From contig JAUYFG010000296.1 in the NCBI GenBank assembly GCA_030690985.1, positions 1 to 33,508 of the forward strand: a stretch of 33,508 nucleotides of DNA, in the 5' to 3' direction. Within the stretch, counting starts at the first letter, position 1. Each line of letters begins with the position of its first letter. The stretch comes from Pseudomonadota bacterium. Lineage in GTDB: Bacteria > Pseudomonadota > Gammaproteobacteria > Burkholderiales > Thiobacillaceae. The position numbers and the translations under genes were made by a program. Of the stretch, positions 7,667-16,023 are shown piece by piece. Below the pieces are notes generated by a model. That model was given only the letters and a program-made list of their open reading frames with translations. It made no database searches and was not told the origin of the DNA.

Positions 7667-8227
7667 ATGAAAACCTGGAATACGCCGGCCTGGCGTGCCG
7701 GCGATTGGCGCGACTGGCTGGACGATCACGGCTCGCTCACCCGCCGCCTGCAAGCCATCTGCCCGCGCCTGCGGGTACAGCGCCTGGTCCAGAAAATCGC
7801 CAGCCCGTACCCCGATGAATGTGCTCCGCTCGGTCTGGTGCGCGGTCAGCGCGCCCTGATCCGCGATGTCCTGTTGATCTGCGGCGACACCCCCCTGGTC
7901 TACGCCCACAGCGTCATCCCCCTGCCCGGCCTTGATGGCCCCTGGGTTGCCCTCTCGCGCCTGGGCAACCGTCCGCTTGGCGCCGCCCTGTTCGCCAACC
8001 CCAAGGTGCGCCGCTTTCCCCTCGAATACCGGCAACTCGACGCCCGCCATCCACTCTACCGCCCCGCTGTCGCCCATCTGGCTGTTGCCAATCTCGCCGA
8101 AGCGCCGCGCCGCCTCTGGATGCGCCGCTCGCAATTCGCGCTGGCCGGGCACCCGCTGCTGGTCACCGAAGTCTTCCTGCCCGCTATCAGCCAATACCCG
8201 GCGCCGAATTCGCGCATCCTGAAATAG
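7667..8227 (+). CDS. ubiC: Chorismate--pyruvate lyase
   Basis: Converts chorismate to 4-hydroxybenzoate and pyruvate, the first committed step of ubiquinone synthesis, in the cytoplasm. The 186-aa length fits the family. Visible UbiC motifs are the IRDVLL segment with R66, HSVIPL near 81, RLGNRPLGAALF at 98-109, LWMRRSQF at 150-157 and LLVTEVFLP at 164-172, with E168 in the place of the catalytic glutamate. It starts 10 nt after the lipoprotein gene. It shares the strand with that operon but not its function. The next gene is on the opposite strand. Confidence 0.9.
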   Translation: MKTWNTPAWRAGDWRDWLDDHGSLTRRLQAICPRLRVQRLVQKIASPYPDECAPLGLVRGQRALIRDVLLICGDTPLVYAHSVIPLPGLDGPWVALSRLGNRPLGAALFANPKVRRFPLEYRQLDARHPLYRPAVAHLAVANLAEAPRRLWMRRSQFALAGHPLLVTEVFLPAISQYPAPNSRILK

Positions 8228-8279
8228 CGCCGCAGACAGCAACGCCCCGCTGAACCCCTGCCCCACCGGGAACCTTGGT

Positions 8280-8942
8280 CTATTTCCCCTCGATGTAGCG
8301 CTTGTCGTCGAAGGTGGCGACCCACTCGGGTTTGTAGACCACCATCAGGGTCACGCTCATGCCGGTAAGGAAAGCCTCGCTCCAGGCCATGAGCAGGTAA
8401 TAGGGCAGGTATTCCTCCATCAGATAATCCAGCGGGTAGACGCCCGAGAGCGCGACAAACCCGGTGGAGGCGAAGCCGACGGCAGAGGTCGCCACGGCGG
8501 CACCGAAGAAGGCATTGAGGAAAACATAGATGAAGAAATGGTTGGGTAGACGGCGGTCGACAAAACGGTAGATCGTCCAGCTCACCGCCACCGGCACGAC
8601 CCCCATGATCAGCAGGTTGGGCGCGAAGGCGGCGTATTCGCCGTGCCAGAAGGTGATGGCGGCAATCACCAGGGCCAGGCCGAACAGGGCAAACAGGGGG
8701 CGGAACATCAGGGTCAGCGCGGTGGCACCCAACAGATGGAAATTCAGGCCGGGTTTGATCCCGGCCTTGATCAACCACAGCGCCAGCACGGCAACCGTCG
8801 CGCCCAGGAAGATGTTGAGATTGCGCTGGTCCGCCATCATGCCCCAGCGCGCGCGCCAGGCGACCAGCCCGCCGATCAGCGCACTGGACAACCAGAGCAG
8901 CCATTGCCAATCGGCGGGGATGTTGCCGGATACCAGGTTCAT
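8280..8942 (-). CDS. Integral membrane protein, CbiM-like energy-coupling factor permease group
   Basis: A 220-aa polytopic membrane protein with about six or seven hydrophobic segments. Patterns such as LLGATALTLMF (near 70) and the N-terminal MNLVSGNIPADW resemble the COG3235/CbiM-like proteins often annotated as energy-coupling factor transporter permeases. I chose the ATG at 8942 because GGAG lies 8 nt upstream and the family starts with a similar peptide; an ATG ten codons further out is the alternative. No ATPase or T-component gene is nearby, and I see no cobalamin riboswitch upstream. Substrate unknown; a role in metal or vitamin uptake is only family-level inference. It diverges from the HAD gene across 54 nt. 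Confidence 0.7.
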   Translation of the reverse strand: MNLVSGNIPADWQWLLWLSSALIGGLVAWRARWGMMADQRNLNIFLGATVAVLALWLIKAGIKPGLNFHLLGATALTLMFRPLFALFGLALVIAAITFWHGEYAAFAPNLLIMGVVPVAVSWTIYRFVDRRLPNHFFIYVFLNAFFGAAVATSAVGFASTGFVALSGVYPLDYLMEEYLPYYLLMAWSEAFLTGMSVTLMVVYKPEWVATFDDKRYIEGK

Positions 8943-8996
8943 TGAAATCGCTCCGCTATACTTGCCGGCCATTTTATTAGAAAACGCTTATCGACC

Positions 8997-9668
8997 ATGC
9001 GCCTCGCTCTATTCGACCTCGACAATACCCTGCTGGCCGGTGATTCCGATTTTGAATGGGCACAGTTCCTGATTGACCAGGGCGTGCTCGACCGCGAGCT
9101 TTACGAAGCGCGCAATCAAGCGTTTTACGACCAATACAAGGCCGGCACCCTGGACATCCACGAATTCCTCGATTTCCAGTTGAAGCCGCTGGCGCGCCAC
9201 CCGCGCGCGCAACTGGACGCCTGGCATCGTGACTACATGGCGAGCAAAGTCATTCCCATGATCGCCCCCGGCACGGCGGAACTGCTGCAACGCCACGCCG
9301 ATGATGTGTGCATGATCGTCACCGCCACCAACAGTTTCGTCACCACCCCCATCGCCCGCCATCTCGGCGTGCCGCACCTGATCGCCACGGAACCGGAACA
9401 GGTGAACGGCGACTTCACCGGCCGCGTCGCCGGCACGCCCTCGTTCCGCGAAGGCAAGGTCGAACGCCTGGAGCAATGGCTGACAGAACAGGGCAAGACC
9501 TGGGCGGATGTCACGGAAACCTGGTTCTACAGCGACTCGCTCAACGATCTGCCGCTGCTCGCGCGGGTGCATCACCCGGTCGCGGTGGACCCGGATGCCA
9601 CCCTGCGCGAACACGCCGAGAAACACGGCTGGCCGGTGATCAGTCTGCGTGGAGCGGCATCGGCGTAG
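8997..9668 (+). CDS. HAD-superfamily hydrolase, subfamily IB (SerB-like phosphatase)
   Basis: A phosphatase of the phosphoserine phosphatase-like group, 223 aa. HAD motif I is FDLDNTLL with nucleophile D7 and D9, motif II is the IVTATN segment near 103, the motif III Lys is in FREGKVERL near 150, and motif IV is YSDSLNDLPLL near 177. The cap region is alpha-helical, typical of subfamily IB. The substrate cannot be read from sequence; relatives include phosphoserine and small phosphomonoester phosphatases. The ribosome binding site is weak, but MRLALFDLDNT is the normal family start. Confidence 0.88.
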   Translation: MRLALFDLDNTLLAGDSDFEWAQFLIDQGVLDRELYEARNQAFYDQYKAGTLDIHEFLDFQLKPLARHPRAQLDAWHRDYMASKVIPMIAPGTAELLQRHADDVCMIVTATNSFVTTPIARHLGVPHLIATEPEQVNGDFTGRVAGTPSFREGKVERLEQWLTEQGKTWADVTETWFYSDSLNDLPLLARVHHPVAVDPDATLREHAEKHGWPVISLRGAASA

Positions 9669-9697
9669 GTCAGCCATGTAGCGCCGGAGTTGCCCCG

Positions 9698-9838
9698 GCT
9701 AACGGTCATGGCGGCCAGGCCGCCCCGAATGATGCAACCAGGCGCCCTCTGTAGCGCAGGCGTCCCGCCTGCATCCAGCGCCAAGGTGCAGGCGAGACGC
9801 CTGCGCTACAGGGGCGGCTTGTTTCACGCTAACGGTCA
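9698..9838. repeat. Long imperfect palindrome flanked by 11-bp direct repeats
   Basis: The core at 9750-9773 and 9787-9810 is a 24-bp inverted repeat with one mismatch, TGTAGCGCAGGCGTC against its complement, around a 13-nt loop, and pairing can extend to 9747/9813. The word GCTAACGGTCA occurs at 9698-9708 and again at 9828-9838, one on each side. It fits a REP/MITE-like extragenic element. It lies between the HAD gene and pepN, in a 251-base gap with no gene. Confidence 0.8.
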
Positions 9839-9919
9839 AGCGGGTCAAACCCCACCCTATCAACTTGCGCGCCGATACACGGTGTCCGCCGTTGGTCGAA
9901 CGTTTTCCAGGAAATACCC

Positions 9920-12643
9920 ATGCGCACCGACACCCCGACCGCCATCTACCTCAAGGACTACACGCCGCCCGCCTGGCTGATCGACACGGTCGATCTCCAG
10001 GTCGCGATCCATGACGGCCACGCCGAGGTTCGCGCCCGGCTGGCCTGCAAGCGCAATCCACAAGGGGCCGGTGGCCCGCTCGTGCTCAATGGCGAGGAAC
10101 TCGCGTTGCAGTCGCTCGAACTTGACGGCGTGGCGCTCGCGGCCGCTCGCTACACCCTGGCCGACGACACGCTGACCCTCTTCGGCGAGGATACCGGCCC
10201 GCTGCCCGACGCCTTCATGCTGGAAACCGTGGTACGCATCGCGCCGGATGGGAACACCCAGCTTTCCGGCCTGTTCCGGTCCAGGGACGGCTATTTCTCG
10301 CAGTGCGAGCCCGAGGGTTTCCGCCGCATCACCTGGTTCCCCGACCGGCCCGACGTGATGGCGCGCTACACCTGCACCGTCGAGGCGGAACGCGCGCGCT
10401 TTCCGCAACTGCTTTCCAACGGCAACCTGGTCGCCGGCGGCGATGTCGAGGGTGATGCCACACGCCACTGGGCGCGCTGGGAAGACCCGTTCGCCAAGCC
10501 GGCCTACCTGTTCGCCCTGGTCGCCGCCAAGCTGGACGTGCTGGAAGACCGTTTCGTCACCCAATCCGGGCGCGAAGTCCGCCTCGCGGTCTATGTCGAA
10601 CCCGGCAAGCTCGACCAGTGCGGCCACGCCATGGCGGCGGTGAAGAAAGCGATGCGCTGGGACGAGGAACGCTTCGGCCTGGAGATGGACCTGGACCACT
10701 ACATGATCGTCGCGGTGGGCGACTTCAACATGGGGGCGATGGAGAACAAGGGCCTCAACATCTTCAACACCAGGTACGTGCTGGCCCGCCCCGACACCGC
10801 GACCGACAGCGACTACCAGAACATCGACCGCGTCGTCGCCCACGAGTACTTCCACAACTGGACCGGCAACCGCGTCACCTGCCGCGACTGGTTCCAGCTC
10901 TCGCTCAAGGAAGGCCTCACCGTCTTCCGCGACCAGGAGTTCGGCGCCGACACGCATTCGCGCGCGGTCACCCGCATCCAGGAAGTGCGCAACCTGCGCA
11001 TCGGCCAGTTCCCCGAGGACGCCGGGCCGATGGCGCATCCGGTGCGGCCGGCTTCCTATGCCGAGATCAACAATTTCTACACGGCCACGGTGTACGGCAA
11101 GGGCGCCGAAGTCGTGCGCATGATCCACACCCTGATCGGGCGCGAAGCGTTTCGCGCCGGCATGGACCGCTATTTCCAGCGCCACGACGGCCAGGCCGTC
11201 ACCTGTGAGGATTTCGTCGCCGCGATGCAGGATGCCTCGGGTGTCGACCTGAGCCAATTCCGCCGCTGGTACGCCCGTGCCGGCACCCCGCGCCTGAAAG
11301 CCGAGGGCGATTGGGATGCGGCAACCCGACGCTACACCCTGACCCTGAGCCAATCCCTCGCCGCCACCGCCTACGAGCGGCGCCTGACGGAAGCGGGCAT
11401 GGCGATCGAAGAAGGCCCGCTGCATATTCCGGTGGCCCTCGGCCTGGTGCTGCCCGATGGCGCCGATGCGCCGCTGCGCCTTGCCGGCGAGGACGCGCCG
11501 CAGGGCGGCACGCGCGTGCTTTCCCTGACTGAGACGGCGCGGACTTTCATCTTCGAGGACATCGCGGCCGCGCCCGTCGCCTCCCTGCTGCGCGACTTCT
11601 CCGCGCCGGTGCATCTCGATTTCGCACAGACGGACGACGAACTCGCCCACCTGATGGCGCACGATTCCGACCCGTTCAACCGCTGGGAGGCCGGCCAGCG
11701 CCTTGCCACCCGCGTCCTGCTCGCCGGGATCACGGCTGGCGGCGCGGGCACGACCTGGATTTCCGAGGCCTTCGTGGCCGCCTTCGTGGCCGCCTTCGGC
11801 CGCGTGCTCGACAGCGGACTCGGGGGTGACCCGGCGCTGGCCGCCGAGGCCCTGGTATTGCCGGCCGAACAGGTGTTGGCAGAAGAAATCGTCGGCCTCG
11901 GCCAGACCATCGACCCGGACGTGATCCATCGTGTCCGGGTCAATCTGCGCCGCCACCTCGCCGCGCGGCTGCGGCCCAATTTCGAGACGGTGTGGGCCGC
12001 GCTCGCGCCCAGCGAGCCTTACGCCCCGGACGGCCCCCAGGTAGGCCGCCGCGCCTTGCGCAACCTCTGCCTCGGCTACCTCGCCGAATGCGACGCGGCG
12101 GAACTCCGCGCCTCGCTGCTGCCGCGTCTGCTGGCCCAACTCGAACACGGCGGCAACATGACCGATGTGATCGCCGCGCTCTCCACCCTCGCCAATCTCG
12201 ACCTGCCCGAACGCGAAACCGCCCTCGCGGCGTTCTATGCGCGCTGGAAAGACGAAGCCCTGGTGGTCGACAAATGGCTATCGGTACAGGCGACTTCACG
12301 CCTGCCCGGCACCGTCGCGCGAGTGCGCGAGCTCCTGCGCCACCCGGCCTTCGACCTGAAGAACCCCAACAAGGTCTACGCCCTGGTACGCGGCTTTTCC
12401 GGCGCCAACCCGCGCCACTTCCACGCCGCCGACGGCACCGGCTACCAGTTGGTCGCCGACGTCATCATCGAACTCCAGGCGAAAAATCCACAAGTGGCCT
12501 CGCGCCTGGCACGCGCCTTCGACCGCTGGCGCCAGTTCGATGCCGTGCGCCAAAGCCACGCAAGGACCGCGCTGGAACGGATTGCCGCCTGCGAGAACCT
12601 GGCAAAGGACGTCGCCGAGGTGGTCGGCAACGCTTTGAAATAA
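9920..12643 (+). CDS. pepN: Aminopeptidase N, M1-family zinc metallopeptidase
   Basis: Removes N-terminal residues from peptides in the cytoplasm. The 907-aa length is somewhat above E. coli PepN (870 aa). It carries the exopeptidase motif GAMEN at 272-276 and the zinc site HEYFH at 308-312 with E331 exactly 18 residues later (HEXXH-X18-E). KGLNIFNTRYVLA follows GAMEN as in the PepN branch. The C-terminal half is helical, with DLKNPNKVYALVRGF (near 815) typical of the gammaproteobacterial-type PepN tail domain. AGGA precedes the ATG by about 8 nt. The gene stands alone. Confidence 0.95.
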   Translation: MRTDTPTAIYLKDYTPPAWLIDTVDLQVAIHDGHAEVRARLACKRNPQGAGGPLVLNGEELALQSLELDGVALAAARYTLADDTLTLFGEDTGPLPDAFMLETVVRIAPDGNTQLSGLFRSRDGYFSQCEPEGFRRITWFPDRPDVMARYTCTVEAERARFPQLLSNGNLVAGGDVEGDATRHWARWEDPFAKPAYLFALVAAKLDVLEDRFVTQSGREVRLAVYVEPGKLDQCGHAMAAVKKAMRWDEERFGLEMDLDHYMIVAVGDFNMGAMENKGLNIFNTRYVLARPDTATDSDYQNIDRVVAHEYFHNWTGNRVTCRDWFQLSLKEGLTVFRDQEFGADTHSRAVTRIQEVRNLRIGQFPEDAGPMAHPVRPASYAEINNFYTATVYGKGAEVVRMIHTLIGREAFRAGMDRYFQRHDGQAVTCEDFVAAMQDASGVDLSQFRRWYARAGTPRLKAEGDWDAATRRYTLTLSQSLAATAYERRLTEAGMAIEEGPLHIPVALGLVLPDGADAPLRLAGEDAPQGGTRVLSLTETARTFIFEDIAAAPVASLLRDFSAPVHLDFAQTDDELAHLMAHDSDPFNRWEAGQRLATRVLLAGITAGGAGTTWISEAFVAAFVAAFGRVLDSGLGGDPALAAEALVLPAEQVLAEEIVGLGQTIDPDVIHRVRVNLRRHLAARLRPNFETVWAALAPSEPYAPDGPQVGRRALRNLCLGYLAECDAAELRASLLPRLLAQLEHGGNMTDVIAALSTLANLDLPERETALAAFYARWKDEALVVDKWLSVQATSRLPGTVARVRELLRHPAFDLKNPNKVYALVRGFSGANPRHFHAADGTGYQLVADVIIELQAKNPQVASRLARAFDRWRQFDAVRQSHARTALERIAACENLAKDVAEVVGNALK

Positions 12644-12840
12644 TTGGCCGAGAGCGACCAGTGTGAGGCAGCCCTGAACGATTCAATTCGACCCGTCCCC
12701 ATCGAATGGCTGTTGAGCGGCCCCTACGACCGTTCGCCCTAATCTGATAACGGCAGTTCATCCATGGCCGCTTACTACTGTGAAACACCCGGCATCGAAG
12801 CCCTGCGTAGGCTACGTCAGTTGTTTCATAGGGCGCGGTA

Positions 12841-13716
12841 TCACGGCGAGAACGCATAGGTCAGCAACGTGATGGCGCCATGAAAGTACGGCTTGCGCCC
12901 TTCCGGCCGCACCCATGCCACCTCGCCAGTGAACGGTACGGTCATTCCGTCGAGCACCCGGTAATTGGAAAAGCTGCCTTCCCAAGGGACCATGACCATT
13001 TCCTTGCCCACCCCGGCGCCCCGCGCTTCGGCACGGAACGAGTCGATCAGGCCGGCGGCGCTGAACCTGAACAGCAGGGTCAGCGTGAGCGGCCCATCGA
13101 CGATGGTGGCATTCGCTGAAGCAGCGTCGACCGCCTCCCACCGCACGCCCTGGCTGGGCAACAGCGCGGTCGGGTACCACGCCGCTTCTGCAAAGAAGCG
13201 CATGAATTCACCGCGGGCAATCTCGCCGCCGCCATGGACGTCGGCCACCGTGAACAAGCCCAGAACCGCAGCGCGCAACAGGCCCTCGCCAGCAATGTAG
13301 CTGTCCACCACGCGCACCGCCACACCCGGCAGCAGCGACACTTGGGCGTCCCACAGAAAGCCCGGGCGACGGGTGACGACCCGTTGCCGCGACCTGAACG
13401 GCTTCCACTGCTCGTCTGTGGCGGACAGGTTGATGGTGCCGGCGAGTTCAACAGTGGCGGCGGCGATGATGGGCTGCCCTTCCTTCAGCACCGCGCGGAA
13501 GTAGCGTTGCACAGGCGCCGGCAGACCTTCGAGTTCGCGCGAGTCGAAGCGCGCCAGGGGCGGCGGCCGAACATTCTCGCTAATTCGGGCCGCTTCGAGC
13601 CTGCTGGTCAGCGTCCGCGTGGTGTCGGTCCAGCGTTTGGCTCCATAAACAGAGAGGCCGACAGCAGTGACCCCCAGCAAACATAGAACCAGACCGAGCC
13701 ACAGAAGCCACGCCAT
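12841..13716 (-). CDS. DUF6544/DUF6920-like protein with N-terminal membrane anchor
   Basis: A 291-aa product from the ATG at 13716, which has AAAGGA 6 nt upstream; an ATG 6 codons earlier is less well placed. One hydrophobic segment spans residues 2-24. The body has the pattern LEGLPAPVQRYFRAVL (near 65), PGFLWDAQVSLLPG, AEAAWYPTALLPSQGVRWEAVD and PWEGSFSNYRVLDGM, which I associate with an uncharacterised family found in soil and water bacteria. Function unknown. It is convergent with pepN across 197 nt in which I see no clear terminator. Its upstream region abuts a dispersed repeat from 13731, so its promoter may lie within that repeat. Confidence 0.65.
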   Translation of the reverse strand: MAWLLWLGLVLCLLGVTAVGLSVYGAKRWTDTTRTLTSRLEAARISENVRPPPLARFDSRELEGLPAPVQRYFRAVLKEGQPIIAAATVELAGTINLSATDEQWKPFRSRQRVVTRRPGFLWDAQVSLLPGVAVRVVDSYIAGEGLLRAAVLGLFTVADVHGGGEIARGEFMRFFAEAAWYPTALLPSQGVRWEAVDAASANATIVDGPLTLTLLFRFSAAGLIDSFRAEARGAGVGKEMVMVPWEGSFSNYRVLDGMTVPFTGEVAWVRPEGRKPYFHGAITLLTYAFSP

Positions 13717-13730
13717 TTGAGTTCCTTTAT

Positions 13731-13900
13731 CCAAGCCGGCAGAGCCGGAACCAAACAGGTAGCCCGGATGCGGCGCGTTCCCCGGATTCCGCTGATGAAG
13801 CCCCTAAGCGAAGGACTAAGCCGCCAAAAGACGGCGGCCAAGTCCCTGCTTATGCGCTGCATCCGGGCTACATATCTACTCATGAAATGTGAAGACTTGA
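13731..13900 (-). repeat. Dispersed palindromic element, copy 1
   Basis: Runs from CCAAGCCGGCAGAGCCGG to ATGTGAAGACTTGA and contains GTAGCCCGGATG and its complement CATCCGGGCTAC as internal arms. The same sequence occurs in the opposite orientation at 28755-28892. Relative to that copy, copy 1 lacks about 20 nt of the first arm interior and carries an extra piece of about 60 nt (13794-13853). Confidence 0.85.
13805..13852. repeat. Nested three-step hairpin inserted in the palindromic element
   Basis: TAAGC-gaa-GGACT-aa-GCCGCC, a 7-nt loop AAAAGAC, then GGCGGC-ca-AGTCC-ct-GCTTA. Sixteen base pairs form in three blocks separated by small symmetric internal loops. The segment is absent from the other copy of the repeat, so it looks like a separate small insertion. 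Confidence 0.75.
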
Positions 13901-14093
13901 GTCGTAAGTGACTAAAACGGCAGTTTGCCGCTCCTACGGCCACCACGCAGATTCACCCCAAACGGTGAGCATCCTCATGGCCTCAGGCACCTGTAGCCAT
14001 ACGATGCCGTACACATCTTGAGACGACCGTCGCGGTAGCGCTCAATTTCTGCTCTTGGCCGGAGGCGTTTGCGCGCGTGTTGGCGTTTCTATC

Positions 14094-14107
14094 GCGGGCG
14101 AGCCCGC
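14094..14107. repeat. Short GC hairpin
   Basis: GCGGGC-GA-GCCCGC followed by TCCCACGGGGG, a common extragenic palindrome type in proteobacteria. It forms part of the repeat-filled gap 13717-14239, which has no gene I can support; the open frame at 14055-14306 is repeat translation. Confidence 0.6.
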
Positions 14108-14134
14108 TCCCACGGGGGATTCGCACACTCTGGA

Positions 14135-14233
14135 CCGTCATTCCCGCGAAAGCGGGAATCCAGTGCGTAGACCTGATTTCCTTAACAACAATCAGATGAA
14201 CAACCTGGATTCCCGCGTTCGCGGGAATGACGG
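14135..14233. repeat. Paired dRS3-like inverted repeats
   Basis: Two 29-nt arms (14135-14163 and 14205-14233) face each other. Each contains its own small palindrome, ATTCCCGCGAAAGCGGGAAT and ATTCCCGCGTTCGCGGGAAT, and they are separated by 41 nt of AT-richer sequence. The ATTCCC-N8-GGGAAT form matches the dRS3 type first described in Neisseria and widespread in other betaproteobacteria. It ends 6 nt from the glnS stop and may act as its terminator. Confidence 0.8.
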
Positions 14234-14239
14234 CTATCG

Positions 14240-15901
14240 CTACCTGCTCCAGGAATCCTTCAACGTCACCGTCCGGTTGAACGCGAGGCGCTCACCCGGT
14301 TTGTAGTCGAAGCGGTCGGCGCAGAAGTAGCCGAGACGTTCGAACTGGTAGCGGGTTTCCGGTTCGGCTTGAGCAACGCAGGCTTCGGCCCAGCCATTCA
14401 CCACTTTCAGGGAATCGGGATTGAGGAATTCCAGGAAGTCGCGGTCTTTGTGGCTATCCGGTTCCGCGTCGAGGAACAGGCGGTCATACAAACGCACTTC
14501 GATCGCCAACGCATGCGCGGCGGAAACCCAGTGGATGACGCCCTTCACCTTGCGCCCGACGGGGTTCTTGCCCAGGGTTTCGTGGTCGATGCTGCAGCGC
14601 AACTCGACGACGTTGCCGGCGGCATCCTTCACCACTTCTTCGCATTTGATGACGTAGGAATAGCGCAGGCGCACTTCGCCGCCGGGGGTAAGGCGCTGCC
14701 AGCCGGCGGGCGGGGTTTCCAAGAAATCGTCTTGCTCGATCCAGATTTCGCGGCTGATCGGCACTTCGCGCTCGCCGAATTCCGGGTGGTTGGGGTGGAA
14801 GCCGGCACTGCGCGATGCGGTCACACCTTCCTGGTAATTGCTCAGCACGACCTTGAGCGGGTTGATCACGGCCATCACGCGCGGCGCTTTGGCTTCCAGG
14901 TCTTCGCGGATGCAGCCTTCCAGCACGGCCATGTCGATCACGTTGTCGCTCTTGGAAATGCCGATGCGGCGGGCGAATTCGCGGATGCCGGCCGGGGTGT
15001 AGCCGCGCCGACGCATGCCGTGGAGGGTGGGCAGGCGCGGGTCGTCCCAGGCGGTGACATGGCGCTGCATCACCAACTGGTTGAGCTTTCTTTTGCTGGT
15101 GACGGTGGTGTGCAGTTCCAGGCGGGAGAACTCGATCTGGCGCGGGTGTGCAGGCACCGAGAGGTGCTCCAGCACCCAGTCGTAGAGCGGGCGGTGATCC
15201 TCGAATTCCAGGGTGCACAGGGAGTGGGTGATGCGCTCCAGGGCGTCCGAAATACAGTGGGTGTAGTCGTACATCGGGTAGATGCACCACGCATCGCCGG
15301 TGCGGATGTGGTGTGCGCGCTTGATCCGGTAGATCACCGGGTCGCGCATATTGATATTGGGGCTGGCCATGTCGATCCTGGCGCGCAGGGTGCGCGAGCC
15401 ATCGGGGAATTCGCCCGCCTTCATGCGCTGGAACAGGTCGAGGTTTTCCGCCGGCGTGCGACTGCGACAAGGGCTTGCACGCCCCGGCTGGGTCAGGGTG
15501 CCGCGATACTCACGCATCGCCTCGGGCGTCAGATCATCGACATAGGCCAGGCCCTTGCCGATCAATTCTTCCGCGTAGTCATACAGCGCCTGAAAGTAGT
15601 CGGAGGCCCAGCGCACCTCGCCGTTCCACTCGAAGCCCAGCCAGCGCACGTCTTCCTGAATGGCGTTGGCGTATTCCTCGGTCTCTTTTTCCGGGTTGGT
15701 GTCGTCGAACCGCAGGTTGCAGGTGCCCTGGTAATCCAGGGCCAGGCCGAAGTTCAGGCAGATCGATTTGGCGTGGCCGATGTGTAAATAGCCATTGGGT
15801 TCGGGTGGGAAGCGGGTGGCGATGGCGGCATGTTTGCCGCTGGCCAGGTCGGCTTCAATGATGGAACGGATGAAATGCTGAACGGGTGCGGGATCGCTCA
15901 T
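14240..15901 (-). CDS. glnS: Glutaminyl-tRNA synthetase
   Basis: Charges tRNA-Gln with glutamine. The 553-aa length equals the usual bacterial GlnRS. Class I signature HIGH is at 40-43 within [15 protein letters not shown]. The second signature reads VTSKRKL at 267-273, where most GlnRS have VMSKRKL, so a Met is Thr. The [10 protein letters not shown] (near 64), [19 protein letters not shown] (near 174) and C-terminal anticodon-binding beta-barrel regions are all present, including the final [11 protein letters not shown]. It diverges from the TPR gene over 122 nt. No strong ribosome binding site is visible before the ATG. Confidence 0.96.
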   Translation of the reverse strand: MSDPAPVQHFIRSIIEADLASGKHAAIATRFPPEPNGYLHIGHAKSICLNFGLALDYQGTCNLRFDDTNPEKETEEYANAIQEDVRWLGFEWNGEVRWASDYFQALYDYAEELIGKGLAYVDDLTPEAMREYRGTLTQPGRASPCRSRTPAENLDLFQRMKAGEFPDGSRTLRARIDMASPNINMRDPVIYRIKRAHHIRTGDAWCIYPMYDYTHCISDALERITHSLCTLEFEDHRPLYDWVLEHLSVPAHPRQIEFSRLELHTTVTSKRKLNQLVMQRHVTAWDDPRLPTLHGMRRRGYTPAGIREFARRIGISKSDNVIDMAVLEGCIREDLEAKAPRVMAVINPLKVVLSNYQEGVTASRSAGFHPNHPEFGEREVPISREIWIEQDDFLETPPAGWQRLTPGGEVRLRYSYVIKCEEVVKDAAGNVVELRCSIDHETLGKNPVGRKVKGVIHWVSAAHALAIEVRLYDRLFLDAEPDSHKDRDFLEFLNPDSLKVVNGWAEACVAQAEPETRYQFERLGYFCADRFDYKPGERLAFNRTVTLKDSWSR

Positions 15902-15938
15902 GGCTTGATCGGAAGGGGGGAAAGGCGGGGGAGGAATT

Positions 15939-15966
15939 TTGCAATGTGCCCTGCGGGGGCTAGAAT
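15939..15966 (+). promoter_or_regulatory. Sigma-70-like promoter for the TPR/L,D-transpeptidase operon
   Basis: TTGCAA (15939-15944) and TAGAAT (15961-15966) are 16 nt apart, placing the start of transcription near 15973, about 50 nt before the TPR-protein gene. No other box pair in the glnS-TPR gap fits as well. Confidence 0.5.
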
Positions 15967-16023
15967 TCGCGCGGTCTGGAGGCTCTCTCCATCACCTGCA
16001 AAACCGCGAAAAGCTTAGCACAC

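Noticed and set aside
8943-8996. Cobalamin riboswitch before the CbiM-like gene
   Set aside because: The gap is only 54 nt and shows none of the conserved box sequences.
9860-12148. 762-codon minus-strand open frame
   Set aside because: Antisense to pepN; the plus strand has GAMEN and HEXXH-X18-E.
14055-14306. 83-codon plus-strand frame with RHSRESGNP
   Set aside because: It is the translation of dRS3-like repeat DNA, a well-known source of false gene calls.
14369-15787. 472-codon plus-strand open frame
   Set aside because: Opposite strand of glnS, whose class I synthetase motifs are unmistakable; long shadow frames are expected in GC-rich genes.
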